A stretch of 64,000 nucleotides of DNA, from assembly GCA_940671915.1 (NCBI GenBank), contig CALNVZ010000641.1, forward strand, positions 1,761,907 to 1,825,906, read 5' to 3'. This stretch comes from Paracentrotus lividus (Eukaryota > Echinodermata > Echinoidea > Camarodonta > Echinidae). This document shows, in pieces, positions 12,710-25,195 of this stretch (within the stretch, counting starts at the first letter, position 1; each line of letters opens with the position of its first letter). Below the pieces are notes generated by a model. It saw only the letters and a list, made by a program, of their open reading frames with translations, had not been told where the DNA came from and ran no database searches. The position numbers and the translations under genes were made by a program.

Positions 12710-13560
12710 GGGGAGACCGGGTATGGAAGTTACACGGGTCAGTTGTTACAGTTCTCAGTGTGCTAAGATGGAACAAGAGAGGATGTGCTAACTGGCATCT
12801 ATATACAGCCTACACATAGCTGTGATGAACTGCCGGTCGTGAGGTTTCTCCGTTGTTTTATTAAAAAGTAAATCGACAAAAACCATTTTTTACAGTTCAA
12901 AGTAAATTTTTGACAAAAATTGAAATTTGTAATAGCTCTTACAACTGAAGGCACATACTGATAGTCTGGTATTGTAAATATAGTACATGTATTTCACTAA
13001 TATACCCCCTAGCCATGCCCTGTAATTCTGCCTAATGACTGTGCTACAGTTGATTTCTGTGTGTAAAATCACCCATGGGGGAGGTTGTTACAACAACCTA
13101 CCCCATGTTGATATTACAACTTACCCCAATTACATTACATATGCAAAATTACATTTTGTCTCAATTTTCAGGTATAATATTTTTATTTTTCTATTATTAC
13201 TTTTGTCTATTCTAGAGCTCTACTTGATCTACTGTTAACGATGTCAAGAAACTGGAAAGTTGGAATTAAAGTATGGTATAAGAGATTTACACATTGTCAA
13301 CTTACCCGTATGTTTACATATTGTAACAATTGACCCCGTATGGTGTAACACCTACCCCGTATATGGGTAGGTTGTTACAAAAAATGTCTTCACTAATTAA
13401 GCTGTAGTTAATTAGTGTTTACATGTTTTCAAGTTTTATATGCCTCAGGTTTAGCCAACATAATAGGCTAACTACAGACCCAATATGGAATGCGTGAGTT
13501 CTTTCATTAGAATTATCTGGCCCAAAATGTGAATTTTGTAACGTCCATACCGGTCTCCCC
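12710..13560 (+). mobile_element. TA-flanked element, GGGGAGACCGGG ends, copy 1
   Basis: An 851-bp element with inverted ends ggggagaccgggtatgga and tccataccggtctcccc, flanked by TA on both sides as is usual for Tc1/mariner-type insertions. The interior repeats ttgttacaacctacccc and accccgtatg phrases. No transposase frame was seen. Confidence 0.85.
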
Positions 13561-13727
13561 TATATTTGGTTATTATGACCTCACTGTGGGTCCAAATGGG
13601 GCCCATACCCCCCCCCACTCTTTTCGGTCACATGAAAACAAGACCAAGTTTAAGACGGCCAGACGAACGAGTGCATGGGTGATATACATAAATTTTGTAT
13701 TCACGTACTGTAAAGTGAAACAAGGCT

Positions 13728-13731
<4 letters not shown>

Positions 13732-13798
<67 letters not shown>
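13732..13798 (+). repeat. (GA)n microsatellite
   Basis: An uninterrupted GA run of about 64 bases in the spacer between the two inverted elements. Confidence 0.95.
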
Positions 13799-13800
<2 letters not shown>

Positions 13801-13875
13801 ATGGAGGGGGTACATGCATATTCATTATTAACCATGGATATATATAGTTTTAGACGGGCAAGATTCCTGGTGATA

Positions 13876-14739
13876 GGGGAGACCGGGTATGGACGTTACA
13901 AAATTCACATTTTGGGCCAGATAATTCTAATGAAAGAACTCACGCACTCCATATTGGGTCTGTAGTTAGCCTGTTATGTTGGCTAAAACCAGAAGGCAAT
14001 TATAAAACTTGAAAACATGTAAACACTAATTAACTACAGCTTAATTAGTGAAGACATTTTTTTGTAACAACCTACCCCATATACATGTAGGGGGTAGGTT
14101 GTTACACCATACGGGGTCAATTGTTACAATATGTAAACATACGGGGTAAGTTGACAATGTGTAAATCTCTTATACCATACTTTAATTTCAACTTTCCAGT
14201 TTCTTGACATCGTTAACAGTAGATCAAGTAGAGCTCTAGAATAGACAAAAGTAATAATAGAAAAATAAAAATATTAACACCTGAAAATTGAGACAAAATG
14301 TAATTTTACACATGTAATGTAATTGGGGTAAGTTGTTACATCAACATGGGGTAGGTTGTTGTAACAACCTACCCCATGGGTGATTTTACACACATGAATC
14401 AACTGTAGCACAGTCATTAGGCAGAATTATAGGGCATGGCTAGTGGGTATATTAGTGACATACATGTATATTTACAATACCAGACTATCATCATGTGCCT
14501 TCAGTTGTAAGAGCTATTACAAATTTCAATTTTTGTCAAAAATTTACTTTGAACTGTAAAAAATGGTTTTTGTTGATTTATTTTTTAATAAAACAACGGA
14601 GAAACCTCATGACCGGCAGTTCATCACAGCTATGTGTAGGCTGTATATAGATGCCAGTTAGCACATCCTCTCTTGTTCCATCTTAGCACACTGAGAACTG
14701 TAACAACTGACCCGTGTAACTTCCATACCCGGTCTCCCC
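13876..14739 (-). mobile_element. TA-flanked element, GGGGAGACCGGG ends, copy 2
   Basis: An 864-bp copy of 12710-13560 in opposite orientation, also TA-flanked. Together they form an inverted repeat with arms of about 0.85 kb and a 315-bp spacer. The arms differ by scattered substitutions and small indels. Confidence 0.87.
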
Positions 14740-15146
14740 TATGTAGTTATTTCAAAACTTTTTGATTAACTAGCATTGTCTTATTGGTAATATCCGAATG
14801 ACAAATTATTATTGCTGGATATTTCCCAAGAAAACAGATGCCCAAGAAGATAGACAAGATTTTTAGTGTCAATAAAGTGGATTTCCCTCGATGTCGATAA
14901 TAGTGATTGTTCTTCTTTTACTGGGGGTATAATTTGCAAACGCATTTAGAATATTTGAATCCATTCCAAATAGGCCTCTCAGATTACTTATGAAATATAA
15001 CAATACACCCAGTATCTATCATGTCTATTTTTGTCATCTTATTCGGAAGGTTTTATGTGGTGATATCTTGTCAAATGCCTTAAACAACATGTATATGTAT
15101 CAATTGTTCGATTATACGACAGATGCCAGAACATAGTCCAGTGTCC
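14740..15146. other. No gene seen
   Basis: Featureless AT-rich sequence; no repeat or coding signal recognised. Confidence 0.4.
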
Positions 15147-15384
15147 TGTAACATAAAGACTTACGATCGATAAAATGTTACGATCGATTTCATCTCGGTA
15201 GCCTCATTTGGAACACAGGTACAGTCATGGATTAGGATTAGGATATGATTAAGACTAGGGTTAAGATTAGGGTTAGGACTAGAGTTCGGATTAAGATCAT
15301 CATCAATTTTGGGCACACTGTCCATGATGAGGCTACCGAAAAAAAATCAGTCGTAACTTTTTATCCATCATATGTCTTTATGTA
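15147..15384. mobile_element. Palindromic MITE, AAAGACTTACGATCGAT family, copy 1
   Basis: Left end tgtaacataaagacttacga and right end containing the inverse (cgtaactttttatcc... gtctttatgta), with tcggtagcctcat near the left and atgaggctaccga near the right. The core holds tandem ggattagg/gggttagg phrases. Copy 2 is at 29577. Confidence 0.75.
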
Positions 15385-17340
15385 GCTCACTTTTTAGTTT
15401 GCAGTAATTTTCGTGGCATTAGCAGAATCAGGGAGTCTTAGTGACATTGTATGATGTTGTTAAATGATATTCGTGGACATATGAAAATAAATTGTCATGA
15501 TTTATGATATTTCATATCAAGTCCTCACGAGAAGTTGCGCAATTCAAGTTTGAGCGTTGATATTTTTCATTGTAATACACCATAAAAAGTAATTTGTAAT
15601 GTACGTAACGATAATTAATTTGCATATACATATCGTAAATATTAATTGATTGCTATAAGTTTTAGCACAATTATTATTGGTCGATTATTTCACCATTTTG
15701 TATTGTTTGTTGTTGTCGTACATGTATTAACACAGTTATTATATTTTGTTCTCATGTTATGTATAATACGGTTCATAAAATAGGACCCCTTTGGAATTTT
15801 GTAAGCCTTTTCGGCTGTCGTGTGCTATATCCTGTCTGCGTGTCTTTTATTTCTCATCTATTATACTGTTTGCACTCGAAGAATAAAATCAATTAATCAA
15901 TCAATCAATCAATGGAATATTAAAATGTGTATGAAGAAGAGTTCCTTATTGCGTTAATCATGTTAATGTAGGGAGTGCAGGGAAACGGTTAAGTTTATTG
16001 AACGGACGAACGGTATATAAAACAAGCTATTCTGACATTGTGCCAATAATGATAATTACGTCCTATGCGTCCTCTTGCTAAGCTTGCCTAACGAGGCTAC
16101 CCCCTTTTCTCTTTTTGAAGGGATTTAGAAGAAATTATTTTTGACTTATTTTAGGGATCGTACATGACGCCGCAGTGGATTAGGATACTGGATCATGCCT
16201 GAGTGATATGACTGCTTAATAAATCTGAGTCAGAGTCAAAACCAAGACGGAATATTATGTAGTGTGATGTGTTGTATGCGAGCATGTCTTTATGAAGAAT
16301 TTTAAATTTGTGAGCCGTAAAACAGTTTGGAAACTTTACCAAACTTTGGCGAAACTTATCAAAAACCTAACTTCACTCCGTCGCCTCTCTGTATAGTTTG
16401 ACATTGATGGGTATATTATGCAGAGATGTGAGATCTATGCGCTGGCGGATCCAGGATTTGAAAATATGGGGATTGGGGGGGGGGTCGAAAACCGATTCTA
16501 AAATGTACAATCAATGAGTGGTTTTTAAATCAAAGGAGGAGCGTGTCCCCTGCACTCTTAGAAATTTAAAAATCTTTCTTTGTTCCGTATTTGGAACCTT
16601 TTAGGGTTCTTCAAAGAAGCAGAAAAAGACGTTCTAAACGGTCCTTTACTACATGTAGAATCGTTTTTGGTTCTATATAAGGAACCCTTAAAGGTTCTTT
16701 ATACCACGGTGGGGTTATTGATGGTGTAAAGAAGCCCATATGGTGTATAAAGGACGCTACCAATTTAAGGTTCTTTACACCATCAAGAACCAGGATCCGC
16801 CAATGTCTACATGTACATGATCATAATGATGAATATATTTTATGTCTGTTAACCACATGCGAGCGCTTGTCTTCCCACGATATCCCGGGTGTATGTCTCA
16901 ATCTTCACGTCTGAATTTCGGATGTTTCTCCTCCTTTCCGATTTCGTCTGAGAATTAGTGACTCGTATCAAGGCCATCACCACGACACTCCAAATAAAGG
17001 CATACACTTGGCCTTCAATCCAAGTCTCAGTACAGGTCTTAAAGGTACATGACTGTGAAAAGTAGAGATATTCGCGATGTGGAAATTTTCGCGTATTTCG
17101 CGCTTTCAACCGCGGAGGGGCGCGAAATAAAAACACGCGAAATTTCCCCCGAAACGCGCGAACACTTTTCTCGATTCCTCTGCGCAAAAATTCACGAGGC
17201 TGAATTTTTCACTTTTGAAAAATCACATAAACGTGACAAAAACTCTTTTTAGAAAATATCAATTATATTGTGAATTTATTGTGCTTTTCCCTTTTCCCTT
17301 TTTGGCCTTTCTTGATTAAAAACTATGTCATTGCGTGTGT
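15385..17340. other. No gene seen; GGTTCTTTA repeats and CpG-rich island
   Basis: At 16560-16800 phrases such as ggttctttata, aaggaacc and ggttctt recur on both strands. At 17050-17220 there is a CGCG-rich patch with cgcgaaat on both strands, probably another palindromic repeat. A caatcaatcaat run lies near 15900. No coding signal. Confidence 0.5.
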
Positions 17341-17347
17341 AAATGTA

Positions 17348-17695
17348 AATTTGATATGTTCCACTCATCAAACCCCAAACTTTTTGTTCAAAGTTTAGGG
17401 AAATGAAATATTGACAGCGTCTTACTTACAATGTATATGGGCCTATATTGTACATGTACTTAACCGAACATAAACAATCACTTGTGTACGCTCTTATAGG
17501 TCAGGTCAGTTTTAAGTTGTATAATATAATATTTATCATGTTCCACTCATTAAACGAAAGCTTTCTATTAAAAATTTATGGGAAATGAAATCTCGACATC
17601 GTCTCACTTAAATGAATACTTAACCAAACATAAATAAGCACTTGTGCGTTCTAATATTCTCGGTCAGGTCACTGTGACAGTCGTATAATATAATA
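17348..17695 (+). repeat. Two-unit tandem repeat
   Basis: Two diverged units (17348-17530 and 17531-17695) share tgttccactcat, gggaaatgaaat, acttaacc(g/a)aacataaa, cacttgtg and gtataatataatatt in the same order. Confidence 0.75.
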
Positions 17696-17774
17696 TTGAG
17701 AGTCTAAATATTTTTAAGGTTGATTCTTTTTAAGTGGGTTAAGCCCCGTAGTGCTTATCTTCCTGATCCCCGGC

Positions 17775-18108
17775 AGTTATTAAACGGATGTGTTAAATGT
17801 TTATTGTCCTTTAATGCGGCGGTCACAACTCGTCGTAGGCTACGGGGCACGTGCCATCAACGTAGCCTGCGTTGCATGTACAACGCACGCACAGGTCCTG
17901 GTCAACTACTGCGATTCCTGCGTTTCTGTGGTAAGGGTATTGTAAAGCTTCCTGCGCGTCGTACATGCATTGTACCTGCATGGTACCTCCGCTGCACGAA
18001 TTTTCTACGAAATCCATTGTAGGGAGTTGCACGTCGAAGGTACGGCGAGTTGTGACCGCTGCATTAAGAAGTTATTAAACGGATGTGTTAATGTTTATTG
18101 TCCTTTAA
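17775..18108 (+). mobile_element. Palindromic element between 38-bp direct repeats
   Basis: The element at 17811-18067 has inverted ends ttaatgcggcggtcacaact and agttgtgaccgctgcattaa. It is bracketed by near-identical direct repeats (agttattaaacggatgtgtt...) at 17775-17812 and 18070-18108. Confidence 0.75.
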
Positions 18109-18203
18109 CTGAAGTTGACTCCTTTGGTCCTTGACAGTATTTCCTTGGAAATGTTTGTAAGGTGTATCATTTCAATCAAACTTCGTTTGAGTGAACCGTA
18201 TCC

Positions 18204-18343
18204 AGGGGTGCATTTCATCAAAGGACTTGTCAGACATTTTATCCGACAAATATGCTCTCAGCCAATCAGATACAAGCATTTCAGTAGCTTATAACAGTTT
18301 GTCGGATAAAACGTCCGACAAGTCCTTTCATGAAACGCCCTCC
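18204..18343 (+). mobile_element. Palindromic MITE, GGACTTGTCGGA family, copy c
   Basis: Same layout and orientation as 1001-1134, with the core gccaatcagatacaagcatt. Confidence 0.85.
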
Positions 18344-18796
18344 TGAAAGTTAAAAGGAGGGGTTCATCCAAAGTCTTCCCTAAAATCTGACAAAACTAAT
18401 AAAAGCCATGTTCGGATAAAGACAACAATGATATATTAACGGTAAAATAAGGAACCTTGCGACTTCCCTGATTCCATATTGTATGTTAAAAGTTCCATAT
18501 ATTCATGTTCACTTTTATTAGACACATTTTTTTTTGCACATCCCTCTATGAAAGGTAAAGGGTGTACCACGAAAAATATTAAATTAAAATGTAGTTTTGG
18601 TGATCCAGGATTTGAAAATGGGGGAGTTGCATTCGAAATTTTCCGATTTTAAAGTGTACAGCCAATAAGTTTTTTCTTCTCCTTTTCCCCCCTTCAAATT
18701 ATTGGTTGGGGGTCTTATTCGCCCCCCCCCCCTAATTGACCAACCACTGGTTTATGAAATAACATGTAGGCCCACAGGCCAAATTTATAGTGCGTT

Positions 18797-19980
18797 TATG
18801 ATTATCCTGGAAACTATAGAAAATTATATATTGTCAGTCTTATATTTATAAATATGATAACCATAAGACATAAATGACGAATGTTTGGAGATAAATTCTA
18901 TTTTTTGTATGATTATCCTGGAAACTATAGAAAATTATACATTGTCAGTCTTATATTTATATATAGGGGGAGAGCGGGGTTATATGGAACATTTTTCACA
19001 GAAATGGCCGTAAAACAAAAGCGGATTTATTTCAAGAAACAATAAATGATCAGCTTGAGTGTATATCTGTATGCTACAAATGTACCCCATAAAATTCTTA
19101 AACTTAGTGATGGTTCCGGAAAAAATCCATCTTCAACAAGACCATGTCAAGTGTTCCAACTAACCCCATACACGGGGTTAGTTGGAACATGGTATGGGGT
19201 AAGTTGAAACATTGTGCATGGTATCTTAAAAATTATATTTAAACTATCTACAACATTATTGCATGTGTTCAGCTAACTTGCTTTATTGATTCCAAGTAAA
19301 ATATTAAAGATTGGTATTCAATTTTTTTTTAACTTCATGTTTTATTACACTTGATAGCATCCACTCACATACAGATTTTCTTAAGTCCTGTGAAGTAGCA
19401 TTCTGCATAAAAATTTTCCAATTTGCACTAATATACATGTATAAGAATATTTCGGAACACGTCACTGAATTTTATGATTTTTATTTTTTGTTCAGCTGAA
19501 ACCTATTTACTAAAGTATATGTTCCAACTAACCCCGTTCAAAATGTTCCAACTAACCCCAGAGGCCCATTTGACATTTGTAAGCTTACAGCACAAAAGAG
19601 GGACAACAACATGCCATATATTTAACCTTGTTTTGTAGCTTAGTATAACTGTTTGTTATACTCAAAAACAGGCCAACTTAATTTATGATCTTCTTTGAGA
19701 TAATAAAACATTTGTAAAAGTGACAAAATTTACTCAGAAGGTGAAAAAACAAACATTGCTCTCTAACTTTACGAGGCTTGAAGCACGTGTGCTGTCTAAA
19801 ATGTGGTGGATGGCAGTTGCTAATAGCAACAATCTGAGGGTAGATTTGCATAAATATATTTATAGCCGTTAAAGAAAATTACAATGTTTCAACTAACCCC
19901 GTGTTCCAACTAACCCCACTCTCCCCTATATGATAACCATAAGACATGAATGACGAATGTTTGGAGATAAATTCTATTTA
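18797..19980 (+). repeat. Local 111-bp duplication, second copy split by a transposon
   Basis: The unit beginning tatgattatcctggaaact occurs at 18797 and again at 18908. In the first copy it runs unbroken through atgataaccataagacata; in the second it is split at TA by the element at 18966-19926 and resumes at 19927. Confidence 0.85.
18966..19926. mobile_element. TA-flanked element, GGGGGAGAGCGGGG ends
   Basis: A 961-bp element with inverted ends gggggagagcggggttat and aactaaccccactctcccc, TA on both flanks. Internal phrases ttccaactaacccc and ggggttagttggaac recur. It resembles the 12710/13876 family in ends, size, TA target and internal repeat style, but differs in sequence. No transposase recognised. 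Confidence 0.85.
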
Positions 19981-20750
19981 TTTCTACGGCGTCCAAGTAA
20001 TTAGCTAAAATTTCAGTCATGAATAATACAGACAAAGCATGTATTAATGACCCACCTTTAAGTGCAATTACACAAAGAATCCGAGAACGAAAGCAGCAGG
20101 ATTAGTAGAAATCAGAAATTGTTTTTGTCTAAAAATAAAACTATATTTCCGTTCAAATGATTCAATTTTCCAAGCATGAATGACCTCTAATTGGTACCCC
20201 ACAGAGAGAGGTATAAAACTAGACATTTTCCAACGAATTGATATTTCATTCATAGTGTGAAACCACAATGATATTTAACACTAGTATTAAAGGAAGGGCT
20301 ATGTTTTTTTTTAATATATAGCCTAAATTATTGTTTATTAGGGTGGGTAGGGTTGATCATTCTCTGTAAATTGTCTTAAGAGAACGCATATTGTTGACAA
20401 GCATTTGGCAAGTAACTAAAGTTTGTGACAACAAATAATATAAAAAAAAACATTATTTATCGATTTCATTCAGAGACGTATTGTGATGGGGGCTGAAAAG
20501 TGGGGGCGGCGCACGGGCCGCATGTGTTCCATTGTTTACACTGCTGTTTATTTACATGAACAATGATGTATTGGACTTTTTTTGTACTTATTTCTTTTAT
20601 TTCTTTTTTAGTTATTCATTTTTTTTAAAAGGAGGGAATTGATCATGCCCTTGTACAACCCGGGATACCTCGGGGTTATGTTGCCCGTATGATTGGTCTA
20701 CCATTTGTGTGTTATTTATTTATTTTCTTCTTTATTTTTCTTTTGTATTT

Positions 20751-20783
<33 letters not shown>

Positions 20784-22314
20784 GGGGGGGGTGGATGGTT
20801 GAAAAGCTTTTAAACACGACTAAATAATGTGTATTGATACGATTGTGTCATTTATAAACATGTCACTCTGTCTAAACGCAATGGGAGACTTTTTTTTTAG
20901 AACAACATCGAAGCATCCTTTAAAAAGTTGAAATGTTTTCGATCGAGACGTAAATTAGAATGGACAGACCCACTACCACAATCGCTTGATCCCATTTATA
21001 TCTTGTCATGTTAGTAAAGTCGTTTGAAGAGTTGATTGGTCAACGTCGAGAAAGAGAAATATCTGAGAGTTTGACGAACTTTCAGCCTGACAGAGTGATT
21101 CTTTACGGATAGTGTTATGACGAGGAAGGGAAGAAACTGCACAATTTGGTTTAATATTGGGCAAGTACCAAGCTATTTTGCAACTTTATCCGGTGTGTTA
21201 CCAACAATTTATTTACCATAAATTAATTATGATAAGATACCTCTCAACTATTTTTCTTGTTTTGGGTGAAGCTTCTAAGGATTTACCCGGATCATGAAAA
21301 ATAATTGAGAATGAGATTAATAAATTATAATTAATATATGGTAAATTCTTTGTAGGTAACACATAGGACAAAGTTGCAAAATAGTTCATGCTTATACCCG
21401 ATAATTTTGACTGAAAAATTAGTTGGTTTGTTCTAATTCTTTGTAATGAATAGATTCAGACAATAATATATTCAATCGCTGTTACCTAATAAAAATGGTG
21501 TTTTTTTCCTTGGCTTTTTCTCTTTTCTTTAATTCTTTTCAGCCCCTTAGCCTCTACTCTAATCCCTTCTTTGTTTACTCTCTCCTCCCTCTCCCAGCTA
21601 ATCATCTCTCTTTTGTTCCAGTTTGCTGTTTGATCACACCTCTTCTTGCTTTTTGATTGGCTGGCTTCTTCACACCTTTTACATCCCCCTTTTTGTTCTC
21701 TCCCTCTTGGCTTGCCACTTAGGTGTAGCTTTTCTCTGTCTTTCTCTATATCCATGTTTGTTCCCTACTTTTCTGTGTCATTTTGTCTCTGACGAACATT
21801 CTGCTAGGATCGAAAGCTCAGGCTCCTTTTGACTTCATAATAAAAATGCTAATAGATATGTTGATCCATTTTGTAACTTACATATGTATATAAATTGATC
21901 GCCCAGTCACATCATAATGCCTCCTTAAAACTGAACGATCCTCGACTGAATCTTAAACCTTGATTTTCTATCATATTGAATATCGATCGAGTGTGACATG
22001 GGTACAGGACATTTGCTGGCAAAACTCCAGACCTATCGCGCTATGTGGATCAGATTAGAAGATTGTATTATGATACATTATCTTATACTATCAGACTCGA
22101 GTCACTAGACAACTCAATACAGTAACAGTCGCAGTCTGGGCCATAATCTTGTCGGGTCGAATGTTTGGAATGGATCATTCCAAATATACGCATCTTTTAC
22201 CATGGTTACCAACAAAACAATGATATAATAACCTATTGTAGTATTCATAATCATAATAACAAAGAAAGATTAATATGAATGATATATGGCCTGTTAGGAC
22301 CGGTAATATCGCAG
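19981..22314. other. No gene seen; poly-T tract
   Basis: AT-rich with a T30 run at about 20753-20782 followed by poly-G. A pyrimidine-rich stretch at 21500-21790 gives lysine-rich open frames on the minus strand without recognisable domains. Confidence 0.5.
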
Positions 22315-22430
22315 CGACGCATAATGTCAGATCAACGTATTATTTACGTCTGGGACCAACCTGTGACGTCACTAACCGCAAGATGTCACTGGGATCCGAA
22401 CCTTGGTCCGGTCCGCATCAGTTTGTAGAC

Positions 22431-22484
<54 letters not shown>

Positions 22485-22660
22485 TGTAAACAATTCAAAT
22501 GATTTCATTATTTTCTCTAAAAGGCCCACAAACTTATAAGAATGGGACCGAGGTTCGAATAATAGTCACGACTTTCGGATAGTGACGTCAAATGTTGGTC
22601 CCAGACGTAGATAATGCGTTTTTGTGACCAGATAATTGTGACATTACGCGTCGTGTGAAA
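22315..22660. mobile_element. Palindromic element around a T48 run
   Basis: Left: gacgcataatgtc... tacgtctgggaccaac; right: gttggtcccagacgta... gacattacgcgtc. The arms are inverted around a run of about 48 T (22433-22480). Confidence 0.7.
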
Positions 22661-23366
22661 AAGCACTCGTAACATGCCCTGGATACGTTTCTAAATATTG
22701 ACCACCAGTGGGATTTGAAAGTCCATTACCTCATGCAACCTGAAACCACCTTAGTTTGTACCCCATCAGTGACAGAGTGCCAAGTGAAATACCAATTTGG
22801 CAAAATGTTGAACCCTAACCTTTGACCTTCGACCCCAATGAAAAAAAACGAAGTGTGATTTATAGCAGGTTTTAACTTCTAACCTTCAGTGAAGTGCAAT
22901 GCTTAAAGTCTTAGGCCAACCTTAGTCCATACCATGCATAGTGTCGGCATATTAGGAAAAATAAAATCTATTAAATTATACTTCAATGTTATGTAGGCCT
23001 AAATTATTCAATATTAGATTGTTATATGTATGTACAAAATGCTTATTAAAATTGCAGATAGTAGGAGGCCCTATAGCCTTAACTTGAAAATATTACATTT
23101 AAATGATATTTTTTAATTTGATTTGATTTATTTGTCAAGTATAACAACATTCACATTAGATTGACGGGATGACCCATGAAAGCCCTAGAGCTTAAAGGCT
23201 TAGAGGCCTTAGATTCTTGTATTGCAACCATAATGATAGGCTTATTATGTAGGTTGGATTTGATGCAGAAAAATGCCCATCAAAATCCAAACAAGCAAAA
23301 TGACTCGGGTAACAAATCAAAATAAATAATTGTTTGCACAAACATACATGTTAGTTATTATACTTG
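22661..23366. other. No gene seen
   Basis: AT-rich sequence without a repeat or coding signal that I recognise. Confidence 0.4.
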
Positions 23367-23528
23367 CAGTGGCGGATCCAGGCGGGGGCGCAGGGGACGC
23401 CCCCCTATAATTTGAAAACCACTTATTGACCGTACATGTTAAAATCCGAAAATTTTGGCGGTGCCCCCCCCCCCTATCGGGCCTGGCGTCCCCCCCCCCC
23501 CTATCCTGAAATCCTGTATCCGCCACTG
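23367..23528. mobile_element. Short MITE, CAGTGGCGGATCCAGG ends
   Basis: 162 bp with inverted ends cagtggcggatccagg and cctgtatccgccactg, typical of hAT-type miniature elements. It holds poly-C runs. Confidence 0.75.
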
Positions 23529-24294
23529 TATATGTATACATACAATATTTAGGTAGAGCTTGAACCTTCAGAGTTGTGATTTTTTTTTAAAAATTATAAA
23601 TCATATAAGTGTACTTAAAATCCTCAACCTTTGAAAGAATAAAAATATGGAATATATGGATATAGCCTACATGTAAAACAGTAACACAATTGGCAACAAA
23701 TATTTTGCTGTTCATTGTTTACGATAATTAAGGCAAATTAGATTTAATGGTGTGTTTTGAAATTGACATTTGAAACTTGAAACTCAATACGTTTATCGTG
23801 CGTATAAGTTCGCCTGGTAGGTGTATATCTTTTCTAAAAATCACCGGAGTTTTCCCGCTGTACATGGTGTGGGCCTATCATGTCAAGTAATTCTCTATCA
23901 ACTAACGTCGTTAAATGTAATAAATCCTTGAACTTCCTGCGATATGTTTGAAAGGAAATCTTACTTAATTTGAGTGATTATGATTCGTTCGATCGGCAGA
24001 AAATATAATCGTAATATACAAATGATATACAGCAGTACACCAGACTGAATAATAATTAGCAGTAATATACAATTTCAACATTTTGCATAAAGAGAGAGTG
24101 GTAATTACATTTATCAACTAGATGACAACCATGACAAGAATTATTTCAAGAACTCTTTAAAAATTTTAAGGTAAAAAAAGCAAAAAATGCAAAACAAAAA
24201 CAAAACAAAATAAAACCGTTTCCCCCATCAAGAACGTTTAGAATCCAAAGCTAACGTTATTTTCAGATACTTTAATCGCACAAATCACTCTTAA

Positions 24295-24730
24295 TCAAGG
24301 CCTTTTCAAATTGGAGGGGCATCCTTGTAACCCCCTCCTCGATCACGACCTTTTAAAGGGAGGGGGGGTCAATCTTGTCACCCCCTTCGAAACATAATCC
24401 GCAGAATATTACATCAAATAGGCTTTCATTCATGATTCTGGATTTAATGTCAGTAAAAATTGATTTGATTTGATTTAAGTACGACCTTTCGAGGGGGGGG
24501 GGTCCTCCTTGTAACCCCGTTGAAACCTTAATGATCTCAGGAATATTACCTCAAACATGTCAAAGGGATTATCTTGAGTATGACGTTTAACATGTTTAAA
24601 AGGGAAGGGTCATCTTTGTTACCCTTTCGAAACAATAATCGCACGAACATTCACCTAAATGGGCACTCATAATCATGAACATTCAAAATAGGGGGGGGGG
24701 GGGTAGCATTGACCGTGTTATTTCAAGATG
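24295..24730 (+). repeat. Imperfect repeats of a gggaggggg-tc..cttgt..accccc phrase
   Basis: Several diverged copies of a phrase like cttttaaagggagggggggtc...cttgtcaccccctt(c)gaaac occur here. No coding signal. Confidence 0.5.
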
Positions 24731-24950
24731 GAGGGGCACCCTTCTCACCCCGTTTTGGACATGAGTTTGACAGCCTACCTGATGTCGCCGGTCAACTATA
24801 AATCACATGCATGTGATGTCTGCGGTTTGCTATTGTATTATTTTTATTTTACCAAATGACCCTAGCCGATGGATTACTCACATCCGCATGGATTTGAACA
24901 TGCAATTTGATCTGCCGTTTGTCACCGTGGAGAATTGAATAAAATAGATT

Positions 24951-25195
24951 TGAAGAGCTAGCATGCAAAAGGGACCAAATCCACTTTTATAACTTCAGAG
25001 GAAATGGCATTTGTGTACAAGATTTTGTCCACGCGTCTGTGGAAAATGGAAATTACAAAATGCATTTTCTTACAGTTAGTTGCAATAAATCCTTTTGTTC
25101 AAAGACGGGTACGTACCTGAACAATGGCCTGATGATATAAATAACTAAATTTTCATAAAAAGTGGATTTAGTCCATTTTGCATGTAAGCTCTTCA
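24951..25195. mobile_element. Palindromic element, AAGTGGATTTAGTCC family, copy 1
   Basis: Ends are inverted: tgaagagctagcatgcaaaa, aaatccactttta at the left and aaaagtggatttag, tgcatgtaagctcttca at the right. A relative lies inverted at 51329-51562 and a more diverged one near 46890-47270. Confidence 0.7.

Noticed and set aside
21486..21755. Lysine/arginine-rich 89-codon frame on the minus strand
   Set aside because: Reflects a pyrimidine-rich simple-sequence stretch on the + strand.
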